Position numbers and translations under genes: made by a program. 64,000 bases of DNA from Pseudomonadales bacterium. GTDB lineage: Bacteria > Pseudomonadota > Gammaproteobacteria > Pseudomonadales > JAHRWD01. The notes beneath the pieces were generated by a model. It was not told the origin of the DNA. It was given only the letters and a program-made list of their open reading frames with translations, and made no database searches. The stretch spans positions 21,198 to 85,197 of the forward strand of contig JARGPR010000012.1 of the NCBI GenBank assembly GCA_029210125.1, written 5' to 3'. This document shows, piece after piece, positions 10,171-18,263 of this stretch (position 1 is the first letter of the stretch; every line of letters starts with the position of its first letter).

Positions 10171-10487
10171 ATTAGAAAATAAATCTGCAAGTTAGATAGT
10201 TTGGTTGCTAACTAACTTGCAGAGAGTTATCGTTTTGGTATACGTTAAGTGCTATAGGCAAACTGTCATGTTCTTTCAGTAAGCTGAAGAAATTTGAAGA
10301 TCAAGGCTGCATAAGTAAGGCAGTTTTCCGGTTCTATCATAACCAATAATAAATAGTATAAATTCCACATTCCCAGCGACTTGTAGTGAGTAGTCAGTTG
10401 CGAAGAGGTGTATAAAATCAGATCTTTTTTGTCGACGAATCGTAGTCGGCATCAGGTTTGATCCGTTAATGCGAGTCAGGAGGCACA
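10171..10487 (+). other. valS to molybdenum hydroxylase intergenic region
   Basis: This 317-bp gap holds a perfect 12-bp inverted repeat just after valS (10184-10195 with 10212-10223). The rest presumably holds the promoter for the hydroxylase operon. The first hydroxylase gene has a strong ribosome site, AGGAGG at 10479-10484. No ORF or RNA gene is recognisable. Confidence 0.5.
10184..10223 (+). terminator. Perfect 12-bp hairpin after valS, no T-tract
   Basis: TCTGCAAGTTAG (10184-10195) pairs perfectly with CTAACTTGCAGA (10212-10223) over a 16-bp loop. It starts 14 bp after the valS stop. No uridine run follows, so it is either a Rho-dependent end, an mRNA-stabilising hairpin, or a protein-binding dyad. 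Confidence 0.4.
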
Positions 10488-11363
10488 ATGGGATCCGTTC
10501 AATATCATGCCCCTCAATCACTTGAGGAAGCCGTTCCGCTATTAAAAGAGGCGCAGAAAACACCTAGCCGCATACTGGCGGGTGGTACCGATCTGTTAAT
10601 TCAAATGCGCGCCGGGGTTAAAACTCCGGACATGCTGATTGACATCAAAAAGATCCCCGAGGTTACCGGGATCGAAATAGGCCCTGAAGAGATTCGTTTG
10701 GGTGCCGCAACACCCTCAGCAGTTATGGATGAAAGCGTCGAACTGCACCGGCAATTACCGGGTGTAGTGGAAGGCATGGAACTAATTGGTTCAACCCAGG
10801 TACAGGGTCGCGCTACTCCCGGTGGCAACCTCTGTAATGCATCCCCTGCTGGTGATGGTGCACCAGCGATGATTGCGGCGGGTGGTCAATGTGTGGTTTT
10901 TGGTTCGAACGGTGTCCGTACTATTCCGGTCGAAGAGGTTTGCATTGCACCGGGACGTACTTCGCTGGCGGATGATGAGTTTATACAGGAATTTAGATTC
11001 CCGACGCCTAAGCCAGGTCAGGCAGATGCATACTTGCGTTTTATCCCACGTAATGAAATGGATATTGCGGTGGTGGGTGTTGCAGCCAATATTACCGTTG
11101 ATGCCAGCGGCACCTGCACAGCAGCAAAGGTTACGCTGGGGGCTGTTGGGCCAACAGTCGTAATTGCCGACAAGGTAGCAGAACTGCTGGTAGGCACCAA
11201 GCTGGATGATGCCACTTTAGCTAAGGCTGGAGAAATGGCCTCAGGTCTTGGAACGCCTATATCGGACAAACGGGGTACCGTCGAGTTTCGTCATCGAATC
11301 GCAGGCGTATTAACTCGCAGAGTCATCCAAATTGCAGCGACACGCGCCGGGGAGAGATTGTAA
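10488..11363 (+). CDS. Molybdenum hydroxylase FAD-binding (medium) subunit
   Basis: This 291-aa protein is the CoxM/XdhB-type flavin subunit. The FAD-binding loop is ILAGGTDLLIQMRAG (about 32-46), with the second motif GGNLCNASPAGDGAPA near 110. The C-terminal CO-dehydrogenase flavoprotein domain follows. It passes electrons from the 2Fe-2S subunit to an acceptor. It is first in a medium-small-large operon, starts behind AGGAGG and shares its last base with the next ATG (stop/start overlap). The substrate is not shown by this subunit. Confidence 0.92.
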   Translation: MGSVQYHAPQSLEEAVPLLKEAQKTPSRILAGGTDLLIQMRAGVKTPDMLIDIKKIPEVTGIEIGPEEIRLGAATPSAVMDESVELHRQLPGVVEGMELIGSTQVQGRATPGGNLCNASPAGDGAPAMIAAGGQCVVFGSNGVRTIPVEEVCIAPGRTSLADDEFIQEFRFPTPKPGQADAYLRFIPRNEMDIAVVGVAANITVDASGTCTAAKVTLGAVGPTVVIADKVAELLVGTKLDDATLAKAGEMASGLGTPISDKRGTVEFRHRIAGVLTRRVIQIAATRAGERL

Positions 11364-11845
11364 TGAGTAAAACCCATGTAACGACTACTATTAACGGTGA
11401 TGCGGTTGAATATCTGTGTGAGCCGGATCAAAGTATGCTTGAAGTCCTGCGGGACAACCTTGAGCTAACCGGCACTAAAGAGGGTTGTGCGACCGGTGAT
11501 TGCGGCGCCTGTTCAGTTAGTCTCGATGGCCGGTTGGTATGCTCGTGCCTGGTGCTGGGCGTCGAAGCTGAAGGCAAGCAGATCGAGACCATCGAAGGTA
11601 TTGCTAACGGCTCTGAGCTTCACCCGATCCAGCAAAAATTTCTGGAAAATGCTGCGCTTCAGTGCGGTATCTGTACCCCCGGTTTTATCGTTGCGACTAA
11701 AGCATTGCTGGCGAAAAACCCCGATCCAACGGAAGAAGAAGCACGTTATTTTCTGGCGGGCAACCTCTGCCGTTGTACTGGTTATGACAAAATCATCCGC
11801 GCGGTACTGGATGCCGCCGCTGAAATGCGAGGAGCTGCATCATGA
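11363..11845 (+). CDS. Molybdenum hydroxylase 2Fe-2S (small) subunit
   Basis: This 160-aa protein carries both expected clusters. A plant-type ferredoxin motif, GCATGDCGACSVSLDG with a later Cys, lies near residues 40-62. A helical second cluster has CGICTPGF and NLCRCTGYDKI (about 100-145). It carries electrons from the molybdenum site to FAD. Its start overlaps the medium-subunit stop by one base and its end overlaps the large-subunit ATG, so translation is coupled. Length matches CoxS/XdhC-type small subunits. Confidence 0.94.
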   Translation: MSKTHVTTTINGDAVEYLCEPDQSMLEVLRDNLELTGTKEGCATGDCGACSVSLDGRLVCSCLVLGVEAEGKQIETIEGIANGSELHPIQQKFLENAALQCGICTPGFIVATKALLAKNPDPTEEEARYFLAGNLCRCTGYDKIIRAVLDAAAEMRGAAS

Positions 11846-14091
11846 GCGAGAATAAGGATTATAAATGGGTTGGCACACGCCCCATCCGTCCCGATGGCGC
11901 AGATAAAGTAACCGGCAAAGCGGCATTTGGAGCAGATAAAAACTTACCTGGCATGTTACACGGGAAGATTTTGCGTAGTCCTTTTGGCCATGCAAATATC
12001 AAATCCATCGATACCAGTGCTGCTAAATCTGCGCCTGGTGTACTAGCGGTAATGACCTCTAAAGATCTACCAGACCTTCCGTCAGAAATGGCAGAGGCTG
12101 GTGAATCAGCAGTAGATTTCCGGGACCTGTCACAAAACATACTGGCAGCTGATAAAGTGTTGTACCACGGTCATGCGGTTGCCGCTGTGGCGGCTACTTC
12201 GGCTAAATTGGCTCAGGAAGCGCTGAAGCTGATCAAAGTTGAATATGAAGAGTTACCAGTAGTGCTGGAAATTGAAGATGCGATGGCGGATGACGCGCCT
12301 ATTCTTCACGAGAACCAGTTTACCTCGGGTGATTCAACGGACAAGCCATCCAACGTTGCGGCGAAAATGAAACTGCCCCGTGGTGATATCGAAAAAGGCT
12401 TTGCAGAGGCCGATGTGATTATTGAGCGTGAATTCACTACGCCAACAGTTCACCAGGGCTATATCGAGCCCCATGCGGTAACCGCATCAATGAGCGCGTC
12501 AGGCCATGCTGATGTGTGGTGCTGTACACAGGGTGCATTTGTTGTTCGAGCCATGACCGCCAAAATACTAGGCATGGATGTCGGCAAAGTAAAGGTTACA
12601 CCCAGTGAAATTGGCGGTGGCTTTGGCGCAAAAACCACTGTCTATCTTGAGCCTGTGGCGGTTAAATTGTCGGAAATGTCCGGCCGGCCTGTAAAAATGG
12701 TGATGGATCGTGAGGAGATACTTCGCGCTACCGGTCCGACCTCTGCATCGGTTATCAAGATTAAACTGGGTGCTACTAACGACGGCAAGCTGGTTGCAGC
12801 GGAAGGTACATTGAAATATGGCGCAGGTGCATACAAGGGGTCTCCAATGGGCCCAGGCTGCATGTGTGTATTTGCCAGTTATGAAATTCCAAATTTTCTT
12901 GTGCGCGGCTTCGATGTGGTTTTGAATAAACCCAAGGTCGCAGCCTACCGGGCACCGGGTGCGCCGATGGCGGCCTTTGCGATGGAATCGGTCATGAATG
13001 AAATGGCCGCCAAACTGGATCTGGACCCCATTGATTTCAGGCTCGAAAATGCAGTCAAAGAAGGTTCGGTTGCGGCTTATGGCCCCAAATTCCCAGCCAT
13101 TGGTTTTGTAGAAACGCTCAAAGCGGCTAAAGAGCACCCTCATTACAGCGCACCATTGGGTAAAAACCAGGGCCGTGGTATAGGCACCGGTTTCTGGTTC
13201 AATGTCGGTATGCAGTCAAGCGCTACGCTCAACGTAAACGAAAATGGCAGTGTTACCCTCATTACTGGCAGTGCGGATATCGGTGGTTCCCGTGCCTCAA
13301 TGGCGCTGTTTGCGGCGGAAGAACTGAGTATCTCTTATGATTTGATCACTCCCCTTGTTTCCAACACCGAAGAAACCAGCTATTGCGACGTAACTGGAGG
13401 TAGTCGAACCACCTTTGCAACGGGAATGGCTGTGGTTAAGGCCGCCAAAAATCTGGTGGCCAATATGAAAAAACGAGCCGCTAATACATGGGGTGTTGAG
13501 GTTGATGAAGTGCTTTGGCAGGACGGCCAGGCAGTTCCTCCATTTTCTTCTGGTAAAAACCCCATGAGCATGGCAGAAATTGCAGCCAGTGCCGCTAAAA
13601 CTGGTGGTCCGTTGACAGCAAGTGCGTCCTTAACCGCACAGGGCGCCGGTGCAGGTTTTGGCGTACATATTTGTGATATTGAGGTGGACCCTGAAACAGG
13701 TAAAACCGATGTGATTCGTTATACCGCAATCCAGGATGCGGGTAAAGCCATTCATCCCTCCTATGTAGAAGGGCAATATCAGGGTGGTGCTGTGCAGGGG
13801 ATCGGTTGGGCGCTCAATGAGGAGTATGTCTATAACGACAAGGGTGTACTGCAGAACTTCGGTTTCCTCGATTACCGGATGCCGGTAGCTAATGATCTAC
13901 CGATGATTGATACCGTTATCGTTGAAGTGCCGAACCCCGCCCACCCCTATGGCGTGCGCGGAGTTGGTGAAACCCCAATTGTGCCACCTTTAGCGGCGGT
14001 TGCTGAAGCCGTGAACAATGCGGTGGGTGTTCGCATCTGTGATTTGCCCATCTCGCCACCACGGTTGCTGGCGGCAATAGACGCTAAGTAA
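11842..14091 (+). CDS. Molybdenum hydroxylase catalytic (large) subunit
   Basis: This 749-aa protein belongs to the xanthine dehydrogenase family. It has the N-terminal 'a/b hammerhead' domain (about 18-130), and molybdopterin-binding segments including GGGFGAKT and a QG motif. The active-site loop reads AYRAPGAP near residue 370, and the conserved glutamate lies in GVGETPIVPPLAA near 710. The loop differs from AYRCSFR of true form I CO dehydrogenase, so CO oxidation is unlikely. The substrate may be a purine, aromatic, aldehyde or CoA-linked compound and cannot be read here. It overlaps the small subunit by 4 bp. Confidence 0.9.
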   Translation: MSENKDYKWVGTRPIRPDGADKVTGKAAFGADKNLPGMLHGKILRSPFGHANIKSIDTSAAKSAPGVLAVMTSKDLPDLPSEMAEAGESAVDFRDLSQNILAADKVLYHGHAVAAVAATSAKLAQEALKLIKVEYEELPVVLEIEDAMADDAPILHENQFTSGDSTDKPSNVAAKMKLPRGDIEKGFAEADVIIEREFTTPTVHQGYIEPHAVTASMSASGHADVWCCTQGAFVVRAMTAKILGMDVGKVKVTPSEIGGGFGAKTTVYLEPVAVKLSEMSGRPVKMVMDREEILRATGPTSASVIKIKLGATNDGKLVAAEGTLKYGAGAYKGSPMGPGCMCVFASYEIPNFLVRGFDVVLNKPKVAAYRAPGAPMAAFAMESVMNEMAAKLDLDPIDFRLENAVKEGSVAAYGPKFPAIGFVETLKAAKEHPHYSAPLGKNQGRGIGTGFWFNVGMQSSATLNVNENGSVTLITGSADIGGSRASMALFAAEELSISYDLITPLVSNTEETSYCDVTGGSRTTFATGMAVVKAAKNLVANMKKRAANTWGVEVDEVLWQDGQAVPPFSSGKNPMSMAEIAASAAKTGGPLTASASLTAQGAGAGFGVHICDIEVDPETGKTDVIRYTAIQDAGKAIHPSYVEGQYQGGAVQGIGWALNEEYVYNDKGVLQNFGFLDYRMPVANDLPMIDTVIVEVPNPAHPYGVRGVGETPIVPPLAAVAEAVNNAVGVRICDLPISPPRLLAAIDAK

Positions 14092-14137
14092 CCAATGGCA
14101 AACAGCCAAAAAATGGAAAGATCAATCCGTAACATTT

Positions 14138-14383
14138 ATGTTGCAGGTTGATCTTTCTGTTGATCTCCAGCAGTTCAGTTCCGGGCTGGAGTCACTACAG
14201 GTTGAAGCAGCCAATATCCGCGAGCTATTAGAACAACTTGATCTTCGTTTCCCTGGTCTGGGGAAGAAAATTGAAAAAGATATGGCGGTTACCATCAACG
14301 GAGTGATCTATCAGGATACGTTGATAGAGCCGATTGAAGACGGCAGCGAAATCTACTTTATCCCTAAGATTGGTGGCGGCTAG
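14138..14383 (+). CDS. MoaD/ThiS-like sulfur carrier protein
   Basis: This 81-aa ubiquitin-like protein ends in IGGG, giving the C-terminal Gly-Gly that is activated as a thiocarboxylate. MoaD-type proteins give sulfur to molybdopterin synthase, and placement right behind the hydroxylase operon suggests cofactor supply for it. No moaE or moeB lies nearby. It begins 46 bp after the large subunit, without a strong ribosome site. Its stop TAG and the stop of the opposing gene share the palindrome CTAG at 14380-14383. Confidence 0.8.
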   Translation: MLQVDLSVDLQQFSSGLESLQVEAANIRELLEQLDLRFPGLGKKIEKDMAVTINGVIYQDTLIEPIEDGSEIYFIPKIGGG

Positions 14384-15009
14384 TTCAGCGGATTTTCAAG
14401 CTGCTCGGGCCTATCGATATCCTTCAAGATACCTGAATCTTCGACCGGAATTTCCCGAACAGAGTTTTCATTTTGTTGTAGGATTATTTTCCCACCTTTG
14501 TCCCCGGTTAGTTCCTTTAATGCTGAAAAGTAGCATTGCCCGAAACCAACGGGGTTGCCTCTTTTCCCTCGATAGGTTGGGACTACCAAATCGTCATCCT
14601 CTAGCGCATCCAGCAGCTTTTTTAGGGTATCGGTTTTGATATATGGCATATCCGCTAGCATCACCATGCAGCGGCTGATGTTTGGCTCGTGTGCGGTTAG
14701 TTGCTGAATGGCATCAGCTAAGCTGTGCCCCATTCCCCGCCGGGCATTTTTTGAGATATAAGCGGCGACCTGTTGATGGGATAGAGATGTCTGCAGGCTA
14801 TCATCCCCCGGGCCAAGAATTACCCGAATCGATTTCTTCCAGGGCGCGGCTTTTTCTAGCGTAGTTTCTAGTAGTGTTTTATTGCCAAAACGGGCTTGTC
14901 GTTTATCTGTGCCAAAGCGCCGACTGCTACCCGCTGCCATTACGAGAATAATGGTATTGGTATTGGTATTGGTATTGGTATTGGTATTGGTATTGGTGAT
15001 GTGGCTCAT
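14380..15009 (-). CDS. MobA/MocA-like molybdenum cofactor nucleotidyltransferase
   Basis: This 209-aa NTP-transferase has the nucleotide-binding motif MAAGSSRRFGTDKR near residues 24-37 and the conserved MVMLADMPY with metal-binding Asp near 115. The family (MobA, MocA, 4-diphosphocytidyl-like) adds CMP or GMP to the cofactor; MocA, which makes the CMP form used by xanthine dehydrogenase-type enzymes, fits the neighbours best. The N-terminus is odd: seven Asn-Thr pairs encoded by (GGTATT)7 on the plus strand separate MSHIT from the first beta strand. Its ATG overlaps the TGA of the XdhC-like gene (ATGA), so it is co-translated with it. Confidence 0.85.
   Translation of the reverse strand: MSHITNTNTNTNTNTNTNTIILVMAAGSSRRFGTDKRQARFGNKTLLETTLEKAAPWKKSIRVILGPGDDSLQTSLSHQQVAAYISKNARRGMGHSLADAIQQLTAHEPNISRCMVMLADMPYIKTDTLKKLLDALEDDDLVVPTYRGKRGNPVGFGQCYFSALKELTGDKGGKIILQQNENSVREIPVEDSGILKDIDRPEQLENPLN
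14953..14994. repeat. Hexanucleotide tandem repeat (GGTATT)7 inside a coding region
   Basis: Seven exact copies of GGTATT lie at 14953-14994, followed by a variant GGTGAT. On the minus strand the repeat encodes (Asn-Thr)7 directly after the start of the MobA-like protein. Unit length is a multiple of three, so changes in copy number would lengthen or shorten the protein without a frameshift. Such arrays are prone to slippage. Confidence 0.95.
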
Positions 15010-15980
15010 CGCTGCAGTGTATCGAGCTGAAGCTGTTTCCTGACCTGAATCAGTTCGGCAGCAATAGAGACAGCAATTTCAGGGGGTGATTTGCTGCCGA
15101 TATCTAGCCCGACAGGGCCTTTTAGTCGGAAGATCTGTTCATCGGTTAATTCAAGCTGTTTGAGGCGATTGAGCCGCGCCAGCGAGGTGCGTTGTGAGCC
15201 GATCGCGCCAATATGAAAAGCAGGGCCTTTTAGTGCTTCCATCAAGGCCATGTCATCGATCCGAGGGTCATGGGCCAGGGTGATAACGGCACTGAACCCG
15301 TCGGTCGCATGTTCGCGTACCACATCATCTGGCATGCCCTGAATCATAGTGGCCCCTTCCACTGGCCACTGTTCTATCATCTCTGGCCGCGGATCACTGA
15401 CCAATACCTGAAAATCTATCGATTGTGCGATATCGGAAAGGTAGCGGGCGATCTGCCCGGCGCCGATCAATAGCAGCCGGTAGCGTGGGCCAAAGTGTTG
15501 GCTTAAGCTTTGTTCATCGACCCGTAGAGGTTGGTATTGGTTTGCAACGGTTATGGTTTTGCCGCCGGTCTCAAGGTTTAGGGTGCGTTGAATCCAGTGA
15601 CGGGTATTTTGTGATTCCAGAATATTGTAGAAATGGTTACGGTTTTCGGGTGAGCCAGATACTGGTTCGGCAATCACCTCCAGCCGGCCACCGCAGGGCA
15701 GGCCGAGTCGATCAGATTCCTCTTTAATAACACCGTAGCGGATACGCTCCGGCGCAGAAGCGGCGTGCTTTCCCTGTAACAATTTCTCAATCAGATCCTC
15801 CTCTACACAACCGCCGGAAAGTGAACCAGTCACTTCACCCTTTGAGTTACAGGCAAGCAGCGAACCAATCGGGCGGGGCGAACTACCCCAGGTTTTGACG
15901 ATGGTGCACAACCAACAGTCCAGCTGCTGATCAAGCCACTCAGAAAGCGTGGCAATAACCTGATGATTGATTGAATCCAT
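15006..15980 (-). CDS. XdhC/CoxI-family maturation protein
   Basis: This 324-aa protein starts at the ATG 15980 (MDSINHQVIATLSEW). The frame is open further upstream, but that extension is unlike the family. XdhC_CoxI domain residues (SWGSSPRPIGSLLAC, GSLSGGCVEEDL) occupy about 25-90. A Rossmann-type domain (LLLIGAGQIARYL, GAIGSQRTS) occupies about 170-310. XdhC-type proteins bind the molybdenum cofactor, guide its sulfuration and insert it into xanthine dehydrogenase-family enzymes. It is the first gene of a two-gene operon with the MobA-like gene, convergent to the hydroxylase it presumably matures. Confidence 0.9.
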   Translation of the reverse strand: MDSINHQVIATLSEWLDQQLDCWLCTIVKTWGSSPRPIGSLLACNSKGEVTGSLSGGCVEEDLIEKLLQGKHAASAPERIRYGVIKEESDRLGLPCGGRLEVIAEPVSGSPENRNHFYNILESQNTRHWIQRTLNLETGGKTITVANQYQPLRVDEQSLSQHFGPRYRLLLIGAGQIARYLSDIAQSIDFQVLVSDPRPEMIEQWPVEGATMIQGMPDDVVREHATDGFSAVITLAHDPRIDDMALMEALKGPAFHIGAIGSQRTSLARLNRLKQLELTDEQIFRLKGPVGLDIGSKSPPEIAVSIAAELIQVRKQLQLDTLQR

Positions 15981-16170
15981 GGGGTACAAACGTCTTATAA
16001 TTTGTCCTGATTGTACCAATGATCTCCGAACCCTGAAACAGATCGCTTGAGTAAACTGCTTGAAAACGGGAGTACTGCATGAGGAGGGATTCGGTGAAAT
16101 GGATCGACAACCAATATACAATCGTCAGGTTCAGTAAAATAAAACAATCACTAAAATGTTGGAGATCACG

Positions 16171-17055
16171 ATGAGCAACGAATTTAAAGACAAGGTTGTA
16201 CTGGTAACCGGTGCAGGTGCCGGACTGGGCAAAGCACACGCACTGCAGTTTGCGGAGCGCGGCGCCAAAGTTGTTGTGAATGACCTTGGCGGATCAGTTA
16301 CCGGCGGTGGTTCCGGAGATGCAGCGGATGAAGTAGTTGCAGAGATCCGTGCTGCGGGTGGTATTGCGATTGCCAATAAAGGTTCGGTTGCAGACCGCGC
16401 AGATGCTGCGGGTATGGTTCAGGACGCGGTAGATGAATTTGGCACCATCGATATCGTCGTCAATAACGCAGGTATCGTACGTGACCGCTCGTTTAAAAAG
16501 ATGACTTTGGATGATTTTGATCTGGTGATGCAGGTTCACTTAACTGGAACCGCCTACGTGACCCACGCCGCCTGGCCGATCATGTATGAGAAAAATTACG
16601 GACGAATCGTATTTACCAGCTCCGGCTCCGGGGTGTTCGGTAACTTTGGTCAGGCTAACTACGCCGCTGCAAAAATGGGCATGGTTGGCATGATGAATGT
16701 GCTTGCACTTGAGGGTGCATCACACAATATCAAGGTGAACTGCCTGTGCCCCGCTGCCGCCACTCGCATGACCGCTACTATTCCTGGTCGAGATGAAAAT
16801 GTAGACACCCCTGACCCAATCCGTGCGCCGGGTCTGGTAACCCCTGCGGTATTGCTCATGTGTGCTGAGGATGCACCTACCGGCAAAATCATCCAGGGCT
16901 CAGGGGGTAGGTTTAACCAGGCAGCCGTATTTGTGAACGAAGGTATTGAGCTGGGCCTTGATGCAAGTATGGAAACGATTATGGCTAACAAAGAAACGCT
17001 TCTTGATATGAGTGCAGCCAAACCTGGCTCCCTTAGAAAGCCGGTTACCAAATAG
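16171..17055 (+). CDS. Short-chain dehydrogenase/reductase (multifunctional-enzyme-2 type)
   Basis: This 294-aa SDR starts at ATG 16171 (MSNEFKDK), behind TTGGAG at 16159-16164; the ATG at 16156 lies before the ribosome site. NAD(P) binding is shown by VTGAGAGLGKAHAL, NNAG by VVNNAGIVRD, and the catalytic Tyr-x3-Lys by NYAAAKMG. The insert NDLGGSVTGGGSGDAADEVV is typical of the 3-hydroxyacyl-CoA dehydrogenase domain of peroxisomal multifunctional enzyme type 2 and its bacterial relatives. A 3-hydroxyacyl-CoA or steroid-side-chain role is likely. The esterase gene follows after 95 bp. Confidence 0.88.
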   Translation: MSNEFKDKVVLVTGAGAGLGKAHALQFAERGAKVVVNDLGGSVTGGGSGDAADEVVAEIRAAGGIAIANKGSVADRADAAGMVQDAVDEFGTIDIVVNNAGIVRDRSFKKMTLDDFDLVMQVHLTGTAYVTHAAWPIMYEKNYGRIVFTSSGSGVFGNFGQANYAAAKMGMVGMMNVLALEGASHNIKVNCLCPAAATRMTATIPGRDENVDTPDPIRAPGLVTPAVLLMCAEDAPTGKIIQGSGGRFNQAAVFVNEGIELGLDASMETIMANKETLLDMSAAKPGSLRKPVTK

Positions 17056-17150
17056 CAGTCGCTATAGCCTTATATCGCTTGATAGCTACTGCCATCAATA
17101 AGTTCGGGGGCAGTAGCTCCAAAATAATAAAAATATAAAAGGAGTTCGAT

Positions 17151-18095
17151 ATGATCACCGATAAACCTATAACCGCTCCCGATGGACTTCATCCAATAGC
17201 CAAAGCAATTGTTGATATGGCAGAACCGCTTATGGGTGATGATCCAGTCGCGTTACGGAATTCTCGACCCGACGAAAATCCATTGGCTCCACCTGAGCGA
17301 GACCTTGCTAATATCAGCGACAAGCTATTACCAGGCCCAGGGGGCAACCTGCCCGTTCGTATCTACGAACCTAAGGGTTTCACCAGCAAGGCCGCGCTAA
17401 TCTACTATCACGGCGGTGGTTTTGTATTGGGTAACATCGATGGTCATGATCGGGTTTGTCAGACTCTGGCTGCCGAGTCCGGCTACCTGGTAATCTCAGT
17501 AGAGTACCGGCTGGCACCGGAAACCAAATACCCCGGTGCGGTCGAGGATGCCTATTTTGCTTATAAATGGGCGCTGGAAAATGCCGCCGAGCTTGGCTTG
17601 TCGTCCGACCGAATAGCCGTGGGTGGTGACAGTGCCGGTGGAAATCTGGCGATCACTACAGTTCTAAAAGCTCAGGAAGCGAATATTCAGCAACCTAGCT
17701 ATCAGCTGCTCTATTATCCGGTAACCGATGCGGGTTGTGATACCGGTTCCTATAATGAATTTTCCGATGGCTACTTCTTAACCAGGGAAACGATGGAATG
17801 GTTTTTTGACCATTACCTAGCGGATCCTGAGCATATAAAAGATCCTTTCTGCTCGCCTCTGCGGGCGACGGATCTTTCAAAAATGCCAGAGGGTATTGTT
17901 TTTACCGCTGGTTTTGATCCGTTGCGTGACGAGGGCCATGCCTATGCAGAAGCGCTTCAAAAGCATGGAATCAATATTCCACACTATTGCTTCTCTGACA
18001 TGATCCACGGATTTATCTCGTTTGCGGGCGGTGTTGAGGCGGGCATGACTGCGCTTGAGATGGGCGCTAAAGGTTTGCGGGATCATCTCGCATAG
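17151..18095 (+). CDS. Alpha/beta hydrolase, hormone-sensitive-lipase family esterase
   Basis: This 314-aa protein has the HSL-family oxyanion motif YYHGGGFVLG (about 84-93) and the nucleophile elbow GDSAGGN (about 160). A catalytic Asp lies in FDPLRDEGHAY and the His in MIHGFISF. Enzymes of this type hydrolyse short acyl esters, with no cofactor. No signal peptide is present, so it is cytoplasmic. The start sits behind a strong AAGGAG (17139-17144). It is probably co-transcribed with the SDR before it. The natural substrate is unknown. Confidence 0.9.
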   Translation: MITDKPITAPDGLHPIAKAIVDMAEPLMGDDPVALRNSRPDENPLAPPERDLANISDKLLPGPGGNLPVRIYEPKGFTSKAALIYYHGGGFVLGNIDGHDRVCQTLAAESGYLVISVEYRLAPETKYPGAVEDAYFAYKWALENAAELGLSSDRIAVGGDSAGGNLAITTVLKAQEANIQQPSYQLLYYPVTDAGCDTGSYNEFSDGYFLTRETMEWFFDHYLADPEHIKDPFCSPLRATDLSKMPEGIVFTAGFDPLRDEGHAYAEALQKHGINIPHYCFSDMIHGFISFAGGVEAGMTALEMGAKGLRDHLA

Positions 18096-18263
18096 AAATA
18101 CTCCAAATCCCCATTGGCCCAGGGCACGTAGCCACTCGGAAGAGGGTGGTCTCGTGTGCAATTCGTCGCGGCTGCTGTAAAATCCTCCTTCTGTAAATTT
18201 TCGTGAATATTTTGGGTTTGTGGCGAATGCCCGGCCCGGTAACAAACCTCTACTGGAACTCTC

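Noticed and set aside
10488..14091. Aerobic CO dehydrogenase
   Set aside because: Gene order M-S-L matches cox genes, but the active-site loop AYRAPGAP lacks the form I AYRCSFR signature.
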